A stretch of 64,000 nucleotides of DNA from Glaciecola punicea ACAM 611 (GTDB taxonomy: Bacteria > Pseudomonadota > Gammaproteobacteria > Enterobacterales > Alteromonadaceae): the NCBI RefSeq assembly GCF_000252165.1, contig NZ_BAET01000031.1:1-64000 (forward strand), written 5' to 3'. A program made the translations under genes and the position numbers. The notes beneath the pieces were generated by a model. It searched no databases and was not told where the DNA came from. It worked only from the letters and a program-made list of their open reading frames with translations. Shown piece after piece: positions 47,669-56,255 of this stretch. Position 1 is the stretch's first letter. Every line of letters begins with the position of its first letter.

Positions 47669-48538
47669 CTACAGTTTTTCAACAGTATAGCCTTTATTGG
47701 TTAATTGCGTAAGCACACCGTCTTCACCGGGTAAGTGCAGTGCGCCTACGAGTATAAACTCGGTACCTTCATCACCAAACATCGCTTCAATTTTAGTCAT
47801 CCAGCTGTTGTTTCGCTGCACCAGCAGTGCATCGTAAACGTCAGGATAGCCCTCAAAGCTGTCTATACCTAGGGCTGTTAAGGTTTCCATGTCTCCAGAG
47901 CGCCAGCTTTCATGCAGAGGCTTTACGACAGCATCAAAATTTTCGATTTCGTCTAAGGTGTAATTAATTAAGGCATTTGGCTCTTCATCGTCAAAGCTAT
48001 CAATGATTGCTAGTTGTTGGTCTGGCGTTTCAAACCAGCCAATGGTTTTATTGTCTGCTTCGGCTTTTTCAAAATAATATTTGTCTACTCCTTGGGCAAC
48101 AAAACCGCGCGCTTGATATTCCATAATAGTAATAGTGAACATTACGCCCGTGGGATTTAAGGCATTTAACTGCATGGGATCAAGCTGTCTCGATTTTGCA
48201 TATTCGACAAAGCGCGCATACGTTGTCGCATTAAGACCCGACTGTAAAGTACTGCCATCTTGGTACAATAAAACACCCAAGCTCTTACGCTGAAACTCCG
48301 GCGTCTTTAATGCGTTAATATCGGTTTCAAAATAAAGCTCATCGGCCTGCTCATAGGCTTTTTCAAAGGCCTCAGGAAGCGGATAATCACCCTCTGTAAG
48401 TAAGTGAAAGGTGCCGCCAATATAAATTGTTTCACCGTCTTTGCTGACTTTGAATACAGGCGCGGAGACCACCGAGGTACTAAGTACTAATACGAATGAA
48501 CACAAACAGACAAGCGTAGGTAAGAAAGACTTGGTCAT
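47669..48538 (-). CDS. TraB/GumN-family protein, exported
   Basis: A 289-residue protein with a signal peptide (hydrophobic core, then VVSAP). The TraB/GumN fold is recognised by GGTFHLL near residue 50, ELYFETDI, and the closing FILVGALHLPGEDGVLTQLTNKGY. Members are putative metalloproteases related to TIKI; GxxH and ETD supply the proposed metal ligands. I chose the ATG at 48538 because AAAGGA lies six bases before it; the longer frame to 48574 adds residues ahead of the signal peptide. Confidence 0.85.
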   Translation of the reverse strand: MTKSFLPTLVCLCSFVLVLSTSVVSAPVFKVSKDGETIYIGGTFHLLTEGDYPLPEAFEKAYEQADELYFETDINALKTPEFQRKSLGVLLYQDGSTLQSGLNATTYARFVEYAKSRQLDPMQLNALNPTGVMFTITIMEYQARGFVAQGVDKYYFEKAEADNKTIGWFETPDQQLAIIDSFDDEEPNALINYTLDEIENFDAVVKPLHESWRSGDMETLTALGIDSFEGYPDVYDALLVQRNNSWMTKIEAMFGDEGTEFILVGALHLPGEDGVLTQLTNKGYTVEKL

Positions 48539-48773
48539 TAACGATCCTTTTAGTTTCGATATAAAAATAAGCATTTGTACAAAATCTACGTAAAGTTAAT
48601 GGTGCTGGGAGCATTTAAACTAAATTAGAGTATTAAAGGTTAGCACATACTAGTTAGCTTAAAACCTTGTACCGAAGATCAGTATTAACTATTTACGCCA
48701 GGATAACGAGCAATTAAACACCACTCTACCATTGAGGCTAAAACGACAGCGTCTAGAGTTTCACAAGACTTTG

Positions 48774-48801
48774 TTGTGTCATTATCAAAAGACCTTATAA
48801 T
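48774..48801 (+). promoter_or_regulatory. Probable promoter of the YciA-type thioesterase gene
   Basis: TTGTGT at 48774-48779, a 16-base spacer and a perfect TATAAT at 48796-48801. Transcription would start near 48808, leaving about 36 bases of leader before the proposed ATC start at 48844, which agrees with AAAGG at 48829-48833. Confidence 0.5.
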
Positions 48802-48843
48802 ATTGCTTTATTCCTACGCTTTTAACCTAAAGGCTTACACGCC

Positions 48844-49269
48844 ATCAAAAAATCTGACAGTTTACAGCCTTCTGGTAGGCTTACTACACGCACGCTAGCT
48901 ATGCCTGCTGACACCAACGCAGCAGGCGATATATTTGGTGGCTGGGTTTTATCTCAAATGGACATTGCCGCGGGTATCTGCGCCGGACAAAGAGCACAAA
49001 GCCGCGTAGTTACCGTTGCGCTAGATAGCATGAGCTTTATAAGGCCCGTAAAAGTGGGTGACATTTTGGGCATATATACACATGTTTGCGAGCTCGGCCG
49101 AACTTCTATGGCGATACATGTTGAAGCATGGGTAAGACGCGACAGAATTGGCCTAAGGGAAAAAGTCACTGAAGGTAAATTCAAATTTGTATCTATAGAT
49201 AAACACGGTAACTCAACCCCAATTCCTCACGAGGATGAATTACCTGACTATGTTCGCGACGGTGTTTGA
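48844..49269 (+). CDS. yciA: YciA-type acyl-CoA thioesterase with apparent non-canonical start
   Basis: Hot-dog-fold thioesterase that hydrolyses acyl-CoAs in the cytoplasm. The core is certain: MPADTNAAGDIFGGWVLSQMD, then RVVTVALDSMSFIRPVKVGD. The only canonical start is ATG at 48901, but the frame is open back to 48826 and encodes QPSGRLTTRTLA directly before that Met, matching the conserved family start (E. coli LVLRTLAMPADTN, its first strand). No ATG, GTG or TTG lies in the upstream part. ATC at 48844 has AAAGG ten bases upstream and would give 141 residues. Initiation at ATC is my inference; a mutated start or sequence error is the alternative. With ATG 48901 the protein has 122 residues. 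Confidence 0.75.
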   Translation: MKKSDSLQPSGRLTTRTLAMPADTNAAGDIFGGWVLSQMDIAAGICAGQRAQSRVVTVALDSMSFIRPVKVGDILGIYTHVCELGRTSMAIHVEAWVRRDRIGLREKVTEGKFKFVSIDKHGNSTPIPHEDELPDYVRDGV

Positions 49270-49408
49270 CAAGACCTTATACGCTACACATTACAGCCAA
49301 GAATAGTGGCTTACGCAAGGGTTCATAATGCAGTGATAGGCAATATAGCGACCAGCATTATTGCCTAATGCTTACGCAGAACACGCATTGCCATACTAAT
49401 CGCTATTA

Positions 49409-50035
49409 CTAGGTGCCAAATATCTTATCACCAGCATCGCCTAGACCGGGTAATATGTAGCCTTTTTCATCTAAACAGTCGTCTACAGAGGCCAAATAAA
49501 TATCAACGTCGGGGTGCGCATCTGTGACGGTTTTAATACCCTCTGGGGCTGCAACGAGGAATAAGCCTAAAATATGCTTACAGCCTTTGTCTTTTAACAA
49601 GCTAATAGTTGCGTTTAGCGTGCCGCCTGTTGCCAGCATAGGATCGATAATAAGCGCTATGCGTTGGTCAATATCGTTGGCGACCTTGTCAAAATATGCT
49701 ACCGGCTGAAGGGTTTCTTCATCGCGATATAATCCAACCACGCTAATTTTAGCGTTAGGTAATAGCTTTAGTACACCGTCTAACATACCCAAGCCAGCTC
49801 TTAAAATGGGCACAACGGTAATTTTCTTACCTTTAATTTGCTCAATATTAATGGGCGTACCTGTCCAGCCTTTAATAGACTTTGTTTCGACGTGTAGATC
49901 TCGGGTGGCTTCGTAGGTGAGTAAGTTAGCAAGCTCACTGGCAAGTTCGCGAAAATCTTTACTGCTAACGCCATAGGCTCGCATTAGCCCTATTTTGTGC
50001 TGTATAAGCGGGTGTTTTATTTCATGTACAGGCAT
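49409..50035 (-). CDS. upp: Uracil phosphoribosyltransferase
   Basis: Pyrimidine salvage enzyme that makes UMP from uracil and PRPP. The 208 residues equal E. coli Upp. The PRPP loop is [14 protein letters not shown] and the C-terminal uracil site is [20 protein letters not shown] precedes the ATG. It starts nine bases after the stop of the unknown 426-residue gene, so they are probably one transcript. No uraA permease is next to it. Confidence 0.96.
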   Translation of the reverse strand: MPVHEIKHPLIQHKIGLMRAYGVSSKDFRELASELANLLTYEATRDLHVETKSIKGWTGTPINIEQIKGKKITVVPILRAGLGMLDGVLKLLPNAKISVVGLYRDEETLQPVAYFDKVANDIDQRIALIIDPMLATGGTLNATISLLKDKGCKHILGLFLVAAPEGIKTVTDAHPDVDIYLASVDDCLDEKGYILPGLGDAGDKIFGT

Positions 50036-50044
50036 TGTAATGTC

Positions 50045-51325
50045 CTATTGAGAGATCGGTAAGTTAGAAATTCGCACGTTTATGTCATCCACAACCTTTT
50101 GGTACAGTGGCGTGTCTACCCCCCCATACTTTTCGGTAAACTGAGTTTTATTGAGTCCTTCATCTAAGTCATTAATAGACACCATAAACAAGCTTTCGTT
50201 TGCTGCACTGCCCATTACTTGCTGCAGGTGTTTTGCACGCTGGGTGTTTACCGCTAAATCAGCGAAATGCGCGCCAGATAAATCGGCGGCTAAGTCTATA
50301 AAACTATAGCCTGAACCGCCTTTCCCACGATCCATTAGCTCTTTAAACTCCCCAACAGCGATACTCACGCCTTTTTCAGAAAGTAGCTTAATTGCCGCAG
50401 AGTAAATAAAGTGCAGGCTCAAGTCTTGCCTATTTGCTAGCACCGGCTTTGGCGATGCGCTTGGAATGTTGTCAATGGCAAAGCTTAAGTCACCTATTAT
50501 GGTGGTAAAACGACCACTACCTGCGTAGATCGCAAGGGCTAAAATAGCCGCTTCGTTTTCAAGCGGGGCAGAGCTTTGCTGACTTAGGGCAGCTGCTTCT
50601 TGCATGACCGCGTGCAAATAAATACTTAAAGAGGTTAAGCCTGCATTTTCAGAATCATTTGCCACATACATACCGTCTAGCAGACGTAAATAATGTGCAA
50701 TTCTTATTTTCAAAATTCGAGAGTCTGCTCGGCTGCTGCCTGTTTCTATGTTTTTAAATTCTTTAAGTAGGGCGTCCAACGGCGCAAGGGTGACCTGCAT
50801 AGCACTGTTTTCTACTACCACTGATTCAACACTGGCGATGGCTTTCGTAGCCACTTGAGAAGAAGTATATGCGTTGGTAAAAGACTCAGCAAGTCCCAAG
50901 GCAAAGCCGCCAGGCAGTTTCAGATCGCCCACACGTACGGTCTCTATCTGCAGTGCGTTGCCTTCGCGCACAAGTGCTTCAATATTAAGATAAAGTGGAA
51001 AAAGACCAGTTTGAATCTCATAGGACAGCGCAATATTCACTTTGTCGTTATTAAACGTAACGTGAGCATCAACTTGGCTGCGCGCGCGGTTAATAAAACC
51101 TGCTAGGCTATTTGCTTGGGCCGCACTAACATTAATTTGCTGCGACTCGTAGCGGCTTCGTAAACTTTGTTTTAGCTCGTCTATAAGAGGCTGCACTGTG
51201 TCTGCATTATTCACCTGTGCTGACGAACTTACTTCTACAGAAGAGGATATGTCAAACACCAATACCATTAACACTATCGTTATTAGCAGTAGTAAAGCCA
51301 CTAGCCCTTTAATTGTTTTTCGCAT
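50045..51325 (-). CDS. Membrane-anchored protein of unknown function, 426 residues
   Basis: Not recognised. One N-terminal membrane segment (LVALLLLITIVLMVLVF) would place the rest in the periplasm. The body is acidic, helical and without cysteines in conserved pairs; notable stretches are AGSGRFTTIIGD and GGSGYSFIDLAADLSGAHFAD. That last block, with HFIYSAAIKLLSEKG before it, suggests a folded conserved domain. AGGGA precedes the ATG. Upp follows after nine bases. I believe homologues exist in Alteromonadales and Shewanella, but I cannot name the family. Confidence 0.75.
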   Translation of the reverse strand: MRKTIKGLVALLLLITIVLMVLVFDISSSVEVSSSAQVNNADTVQPLIDELKQSLRSRYESQQINVSAAQANSLAGFINRARSQVDAHVTFNNDKVNIALSYEIQTGLFPLYLNIEALVREGNALQIETVRVGDLKLPGGFALGLAESFTNAYTSSQVATKAIASVESVVVENSAMQVTLAPLDALLKEFKNIETGSSRADSRILKIRIAHYLRLLDGMYVANDSENAGLTSLSIYLHAVMQEAAALSQQSSAPLENEAAILALAIYAGSGRFTTIIGDLSFAIDNIPSASPKPVLANRQDLSLHFIYSAAIKLLSEKGVSIAVGEFKELMDRGKGGSGYSFIDLAADLSGAHFADLAVNTQRAKHLQQVMGSAANESLFMVSINDLDEGLNKTQFTEKYGGVDTPLYQKVVDDINVRISNLPISQ

Positions 51326-51560
51326 TGCTTCCCTTTCGCTAAGCTTGCTTTAACCGTGCTCTTTTGCGTAAACACAGGTACATAGCTCATATTTATGTAT
51401 TGCCCTAGTGATAGGGATACGGTTGAGTATATCAATGCTTGAGCACTTGTTTAAGCATTACTAGGCAAAATCAAACACAGTGTAAACAATATAAGACTCA
51501 CGGCCGCTGAAAAGTAATTCTTACATGCTAGCTTACTGGGCTAACACTCCGCTTTATTTT

Positions 51561-52125
51561 CTAGGAGCTTTTATTTTTAAACGCTTTTAGAAAGGTAAAC
51601 AATACATAAACACCTAGTATTGGCAGTAAACCAAACAAAATACCCTTTTGTAAATTTTCTACATATGTAAATTCGAGCGACACCGAAATTAAAAACCATG
51701 TGTAAAAGACATAAAGCAATAAGAAAAAGCCACCTTCAACTCTGCTCAATTTTTCCGAGTTGGCCGTCTTGTACAAATAGCACCAGCACTAAGCTCAGTC
51801 CGACCATAATAGGCAGGTCTTGACGCACCAGCTGGTTAGCGATGGCCAGAGGAAGAATGATTGAAGAAATGCCTAGTATAACGAGCACGTTAACGATGTT
51901 GCTGCCTATTACGTTAGCAATGGCTAGTTCGGCTTCGCCATCGAAAGCGGCCTTTACACTGACTGCCAATTCTGGCGCGCTAGTGCCAAATGCCACAATG
52001 GTGAGTCCAATAACCAAACTTGGCACACCAAAAAAAGTGGCTAATCGACTCGCGCCTTTTACCAACACCTCTGCACCCAAAATAAGTAGCACCAGTCCAG
52101 ATAACAGGGTTAACCAAATTATCAC
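51561..52125 (-). pseudogene. Ca2+/Na+ antiporter (CaCA family), half-length and frameshifted
   Basis: The first frame (52125 to 51736) carries the first alpha-repeat of a YrbG-type exchanger: LILGAEVLVKGASRLA, GLTIVAFGTSAPELAVS and IGSNIVNVLVILG. It runs into a stop after DGQLGKIEQS. Deleting one base from the A5 run (T at 51750-51754 on the plus strand) restores DGQLGKLSRVEGGFFLLLYV, read in the second frame to 51561. Even joined, the product is about 175 residues and lacks the second alpha-repeat that full exchangers (about 320 residues) need. Most likely a pseudogene; transcriptional slippage in the A-run or a half-size protein are other possibilities. Confidence 0.7.
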
Positions 52126-52171
52126 TTCAAATTTCCTTCGAAAAAGAAAAAACTTAATTAAGGCAGTATGG

Positions 52172-54061
52172 CTACACTAAAGCCAAATTACCCTTACTTT
52201 CTAACCAAGCCTTACGATCGGGCGCGCGCTTTTTAGACAGTAACATATCCATTAGTTCAAGCATGCCTTGGGCATCTTCACTAGTGAGCCTAACCAGCCT
52301 TCGAGTGTTAGGGTCCATAGTAGTTTCGCGCAACTGCAGCGGGTTCATTTCACCCAATCCTTTGAAGCGCTGAACGTTTACTTTACCGCGCTTTTTTTCG
52401 GCTTCTATACGATCTAATATGCCTTGCTTTTCACTTTCATCAAGGGCGTAATACACATCTTTACCCACGTCTATGCGAAACAAGGGCGGCATCGCCACAT
52501 ATACATGCCCCGTGTCGACTAACTTTCTAAAATGTTTGACGAATAACGCACACAGCAGTGTGGCAATGTGCAAGCCGTCTGAATCAGCGTCGGCCAGTAT
52601 GCATATTTTGCCATAGCGAAGGCCACTTAAATCTTCAGAGTCGGGATCTATGCCCAAGGCTACCGATATATCGTGTATCTCTTGCGACGCCAGCACTTGC
52701 GACGAGTCAACCTCCCAACTATTCAGTATTTTACCGCGCAGCGGCATAATCGCCTGAAACTCTCTATCGCGGGCTTGTTTGGCTGAACCACCGGCTGAAT
52801 CACCTTCCACTAAAAATAGTTCAGAGCGGTCGTTGTCTTGCGTTGAACAGTCGGTGAGTTTACCCGGCAGTGCAGGACCTGATGTGATTTTTTTGCGCGC
52901 GACTTTTTTACTTTGACGCAGTCTTCGCTGTGCGTTATTTATGCACATTTCAGCGAGTAAATCTGCTACGTCAGTATGCTGGTTTAACCATAGGCTGAAG
53001 GCGTCTTTAACAATCCCTGACACAAAAGCAGAGGCTTGTCGTGACGACAAACGCTCTTTGGTTTGGCCAGCAAACTGCGGATCTTGCATTTTGGTTGACA
53101 ATATATAGCAGCAGCGGTCCCATATGTCGTCGGCAGTAATTTTAACACCTCGTGGCAGCAAGTTTCTAAACTCACAAAACTCGCGCATGGCGTCTAATAA
53201 ACCTTGGCGTAAACCGTTTACATGGGTGCCGCCTTGCGCGGTTGGTATTAAGTTAACGTAGCTTTCAGTGACCATGTCACCGCCTTCTGGCAGCCACATT
53301 ATAGCCCACTGAGCTGCCTCACCATTACCTGAATAACTGCCTACAAAAGGCACGTCACCCGGCACCGTAATATACTCTTTTAAGCCTTGTAATAAATAAT
53401 CTTGAAGACCGTCTTCATAATGCCATTCGTAAGACTCTTTACCAATTTTGTCTTCAAACTTTATGCGTAAACCGGGACACAGCACCGCTTTTGCACGCAA
53501 TATATGCAGTAGCTTACCGACGGAGAATTTGGACGTATCGAAATAGATGGGATTGGGCCAGAAGTGGACGCGGGTTCCGGTGTTGCGCTTTCCGCAGGTG
53601 TCAATAACGGCGAGTTCCTCTTTTTTGTCACCGTTTTCAAAGGCTATTTGGTGCACCTGCCCGCCTCGACGAATGGTAACTTCAACGCGTGTTGACAGCG
53701 CATTTACCACTGAAATACCCACGCCGTGTAAACCGCCGGCAAACTCATAGTGTTTATTTGAAAACTTACCTCCCGCGTGCAGTTTAGTCATAATAAGTTC
53801 AACGCCGCTCATGCCCTCTTCAGCGTGAATGTCTACGGGCATGCCACGGCCATCATCAACCACTTCTAATGACTGATCTTCGTGCAGAATAACCTTTATG
53901 TTGGAGGCATGACCGCCAAGCGCTTCATCAACGCTGTTATCAATAACCTCTTGGCTCAGGTGGTTAGGCCGAGTGGTATCGGTATACATGCCGGGGCGGC
54001 GCTTCACTGGGTCAAGGCCGTTTAAAACCTCAATAGCATCTGAATTATATTGTTGTGACAT
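52172..54061 (-). CDS. parE: DNA topoisomerase IV subunit B
   Basis: ATPase subunit of topoisomerase IV, which decatenates daughter chromosomes. The 629 residues match E. coli ParE (630). GHKL motifs are EVIDNSVDEA, DDGRGMPVDIH and GGLHGVGISVVNALS; the TOPRIM part has LVEGDSAGGSA and ILADADSDGLHI. I chose the ATG at 54061 (MSQQYNSDAIEVL) over the in-frame GTG at 54070, since it matches the family start. parC is not in the window. Confidence 0.96.
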   Translation of the reverse strand: MSQQYNSDAIEVLNGLDPVKRRPGMYTDTTRPNHLSQEVIDNSVDEALGGHASNIKVILHEDQSLEVVDDGRGMPVDIHAEEGMSGVELIMTKLHAGGKFSNKHYEFAGGLHGVGISVVNALSTRVEVTIRRGGQVHQIAFENGDKKEELAVIDTCGKRNTGTRVHFWPNPIYFDTSKFSVGKLLHILRAKAVLCPGLRIKFEDKIGKESYEWHYEDGLQDYLLQGLKEYITVPGDVPFVGSYSGNGEAAQWAIMWLPEGGDMVTESYVNLIPTAQGGTHVNGLRQGLLDAMREFCEFRNLLPRGVKITADDIWDRCCYILSTKMQDPQFAGQTKERLSSRQASAFVSGIVKDAFSLWLNQHTDVADLLAEMCINNAQRRLRQSKKVARKKITSGPALPGKLTDCSTQDNDRSELFLVEGDSAGGSAKQARDREFQAIMPLRGKILNSWEVDSSQVLASQEIHDISVALGIDPDSEDLSGLRYGKICILADADSDGLHIATLLCALFVKHFRKLVDTGHVYVAMPPLFRIDVGKDVYYALDESEKQGILDRIEAEKKRGKVNVQRFKGLGEMNPLQLRETTMDPNTRRLVRLTSEDAQGMLELMDMLLSKKRAPDRKAWLESKGNLALV

Positions 54062-54162
54062 GATTTGCACTCGTGTGGGGCTTGGTCAAATAAACACCTG
54101 TATATAAATCCAATAGTAACAAGCGAATAGGGATTGAGCAACCACGCTGTCTCGCTCTTTTT

Positions 54163-54747
54163 TTACGCAAATAAAAACTTAAAAACACTTGGCAGGTGGA
54201 CTTCATAGCCAACAAAACTGTGATTCCCGCCTTGTTCAATAACCAGATCACTAGCCGCATACTTTTTTGCTGCTAATGTATAGTCAAGCGTTTCGTCATG
54301 GGTTTGCAATAACACTTTATAGCGTGCAGGCGCGGCTAATTCATTTACATACAACTGCTTTAATTTAACAATATGCTGAGGCACAATAGCAAATGCTTTA
54401 TTAGTATAGGGATTTACATGTTGCCCTAAGTAATTGCCTAGCAGCTTGAAAGGTTCAACAGCTGGATTAACTAATACCGCTTTTGGGCTATTACCAAGTG
54501 CATACTTTTCAACGCAGTACGTCGCCAAAAACCCACCCATCGAACTACCAATGAAACCGGTATGACTTAACGCCAGTGTGGCTAGCAAGTTATCTATAAG
54601 CTCTATGGCTTTATTTATGTCACCGGGTAATTCCGGCACATGTACATTAAGATTTGGAAAATGTTTGTTAGCAAAAGAAATGGTCTGCTGCGCTTTTAGC
54701 GAATGCGGGCTCGACAAAAATCCGTGTAAATAAACTAAGTGGTGCAT
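54163..54747 (-). CDS. yqiA: YqiA-family alpha/beta-hydrolase (esterase)
   Basis: Small cytoplasmic esterase beside parE in many gammaproteobacteria. The nucleophile elbow is GSSMGG, the oxyanion region VYLHGFLSSP, and the catalytic His lies in GGNHSFVGYE. From ATG 54747 (MHHLVYLHGF) the product has 194 residues, like E. coli YqiA (193). The ATG at 54777 would add ten residues; neither has a strong Shine-Dalgarno. Natural substrate unknown. Confidence 0.88.
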   Translation of the reverse strand: MHHLVYLHGFLSSPHSLKAQQTISFANKHFPNLNVHVPELPGDINKAIELIDNLLATLALSHTGFIGSSMGGFLATYCVEKYALGNSPKAVLVNPAVEPFKLLGNYLGQHVNPYTNKAFAIVPQHIVKLKQLYVNELAAPARYKVLLQTHDETLDYTLAAKKYAASDLVIEQGGNHSFVGYEVHLPSVFKFLFA

Positions 54748-54786
54748 ATATGGCTTTGTTTGACTAATTGACGCCATAAACTAAAA

Positions 54787-55215
54787 CTAATTGGCAGTAG
54801 ACGCAAGCCTTTGAGACAGACAAAAATGTAACCATTCTGCTAAAAACACATTCACCATATGTTTCTCATTGCGCTGGTGCATATTTAGATTTGGGTATTC
54901 GTACACCGGTTTTAAGCGCGACGTTCGCTGGGCTTCAAGAACCTCGGCTACTTTTGCATCGTGATATAGGCGAACTACCATTTTAGGCTGCAAGAATGCA
55001 GGCGTGCTATTGCTTAGTTGGGCCATTTTTAAGGTGCTTGTATAACGGCTCGAATCGACGATTTGTATGCGATATTTAGTATCACGACCAACTTCAAACT
55101 CATAGTGCAAGTCACGCGTGTCGCAGTCGGGCAACAATTTTAGCATGCACGAATAATTATGCTCACAGGTTGCGAGAATAGTCGGCAGATGAGGTACATA
55201 TTTTTTGCGTAAAAT
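54787..55215 (-). CDS. yqiB: YqiB (DUF1249) protein with apparent AUU start
   Basis: Conserved protein of unknown function. The certain core includes YRIQIVDSSRYTSTL, MVVRLYHDAKVAEV and LNMHQRNEKHMVNVFLAEWL. The only canonical start in frame is ATG at 55146, but the frame is open upstream to a stop at 55233-55231 and encodes KYVPHLPTILATCEHNYS, matching E. coli RYTPDFPEMMRLCEMNFS. Between that stop and ATG 55146 there is no ATG, GTG or TTG. ATT at 55215 has AAGG ten bases upstream and gives 142 residues (E. coli 140, start MKRYTP). AUU initiation is known for infC, so I propose it here. A sequence error is the main alternative. Confidence 0.8.
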   Translation of the reverse strand: MLRKKYVPHLPTILATCEHNYSCMLKLLPDCDTRDLHYEFEVGRDTKYRIQIVDSSRYTSTLKMAQLSNSTPAFLQPKMVVRLYHDAKVAEVLEAQRTSRLKPVYEYPNLNMHQRNEKHMVNVFLAEWLHFCLSQRLASTAN

Positions 55216-55298
55216 GTGTGAATTACCTTTTTATGTTAGTGTAATGAACGCTGGCAAAATGCATTAAGTTTCAGTTGCTGCTAGGGTATTTACCTTCT

Positions 55299-55928
55299 TC
55301 ACTCTGTCGCTAGCCACTGCTGGCGAACTTTCTGTTTATTCAGCATAAGCCACTGAATGGCGATAATAGCGGTGCTATTGTCTATTTTACCTTCTTGCAA
55401 CCACGCTACCGCTTGTTCAAAAGGCACTGTGAGAACCTTTATATCTTCAGATTCGCTGTCTAATCCATGAATGCCCTTTGCGGTGCTGGCGTCTACGTAG
55501 CCTAAATAGACATGGATTCGTTCAGTGCAGGCGCCGGGTGAGGCTAAATAAGAGCTTACTTTTATAAGCTGACTTACGAGTATGCCCGCTTCTTCTTGGG
55601 CTTCACGAATGCATACCTCTTGCGGTTGTTCGCCATGTTCAATAATGCCGGCAACCACCTCAATTAACCAAGGCTGGTCACTCGTTTCCATTGCCGGAAA
55701 TCTGAATTGTTCAAGTAGTACGAGCTCGTCACGAATTGGATCGTAAGGTAATACCGCAGCGGCATGACGTCTTTCGAACACTTCACGCACGACTATTTTA
55801 CTTTGTGATCCATCAAATAACTTATGCTTCAGATGGTAACGATTTAGCTCAAAAAAACCCTTATACAGTGATTCTTTTTTGATAAGTGTTACATCGGCTT
55901 TTGTGAACTTAGGGTAGGCTGTCGTCAT
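55299..55928 (-). CDS. nudF: ADP-ribose diphosphatase NudF
   Basis: Nudix hydrolase that cleaves ADP-ribose to AMP and ribose 5-phosphate. The intact Nudix box is GIIEHGEQPQEVCIREAQEE followed by AGI, with acids that bind Mg2+. The preceding VVAGI and the YLASPGACTERIHVYLG segment are NudF-typical. ATG at 55928 gives 209 residues, the E. coli length; the longer frame to 55964 lacks support. Second in the tolC-nudF-yqiB-yqiA-parE arrangement; cpdA, found here in E. coli, is absent. Confidence 0.93.
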   Translation of the reverse strand: MTTAYPKFTKADVTLIKKESLYKGFFELNRYHLKHKLFDGSQSKIVVREVFERRHAAAVLPYDPIRDELVLLEQFRFPAMETSDQPWLIEVVAGIIEHGEQPQEVCIREAQEEAGILVSQLIKVSSYLASPGACTERIHVYLGYVDASTAKGIHGLDSESEDIKVLTVPFEQAVAWLQEGKIDNSTAIIAIQWLMLNKQKVRQQWLATE

Positions 55929-56255
55929 GAGAAGGGGTCCAAATAATCTAATTCCTTTAAGCAAGTAGTTTACCCATCCACTGCAAATAAGCTAGTCACC
56001 CGTTACAAATATGCTTAGGTGAAGTGAGCACGCAAATATACACTTACTGCTGATGCGCCATAAAAACAGTCGCTTGAAACCCCATAGTTTATTCCAGACC
56101 CTATTTAATAACAGATGTTTAATCTGCAAATACATTACATTCTGTTACACTTAATCATAACTTGATATAAGCATTTTATACGCATTCAAGCGTGGGTGAC
56201 TTACACTACACGCAATATTCGCGTTAACCCCTACAATACCGCAGAGCACCCATCA
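55929..56255. other. Divergent region between nudF and tolC
   Basis: About 330 bases that must hold both promoters. I see no strong -35/-10 pair, palindrome or RNA structure, and no short gene. The in-frame extension of tolC to 56196 falls here but has no support. Confidence 0.4.
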
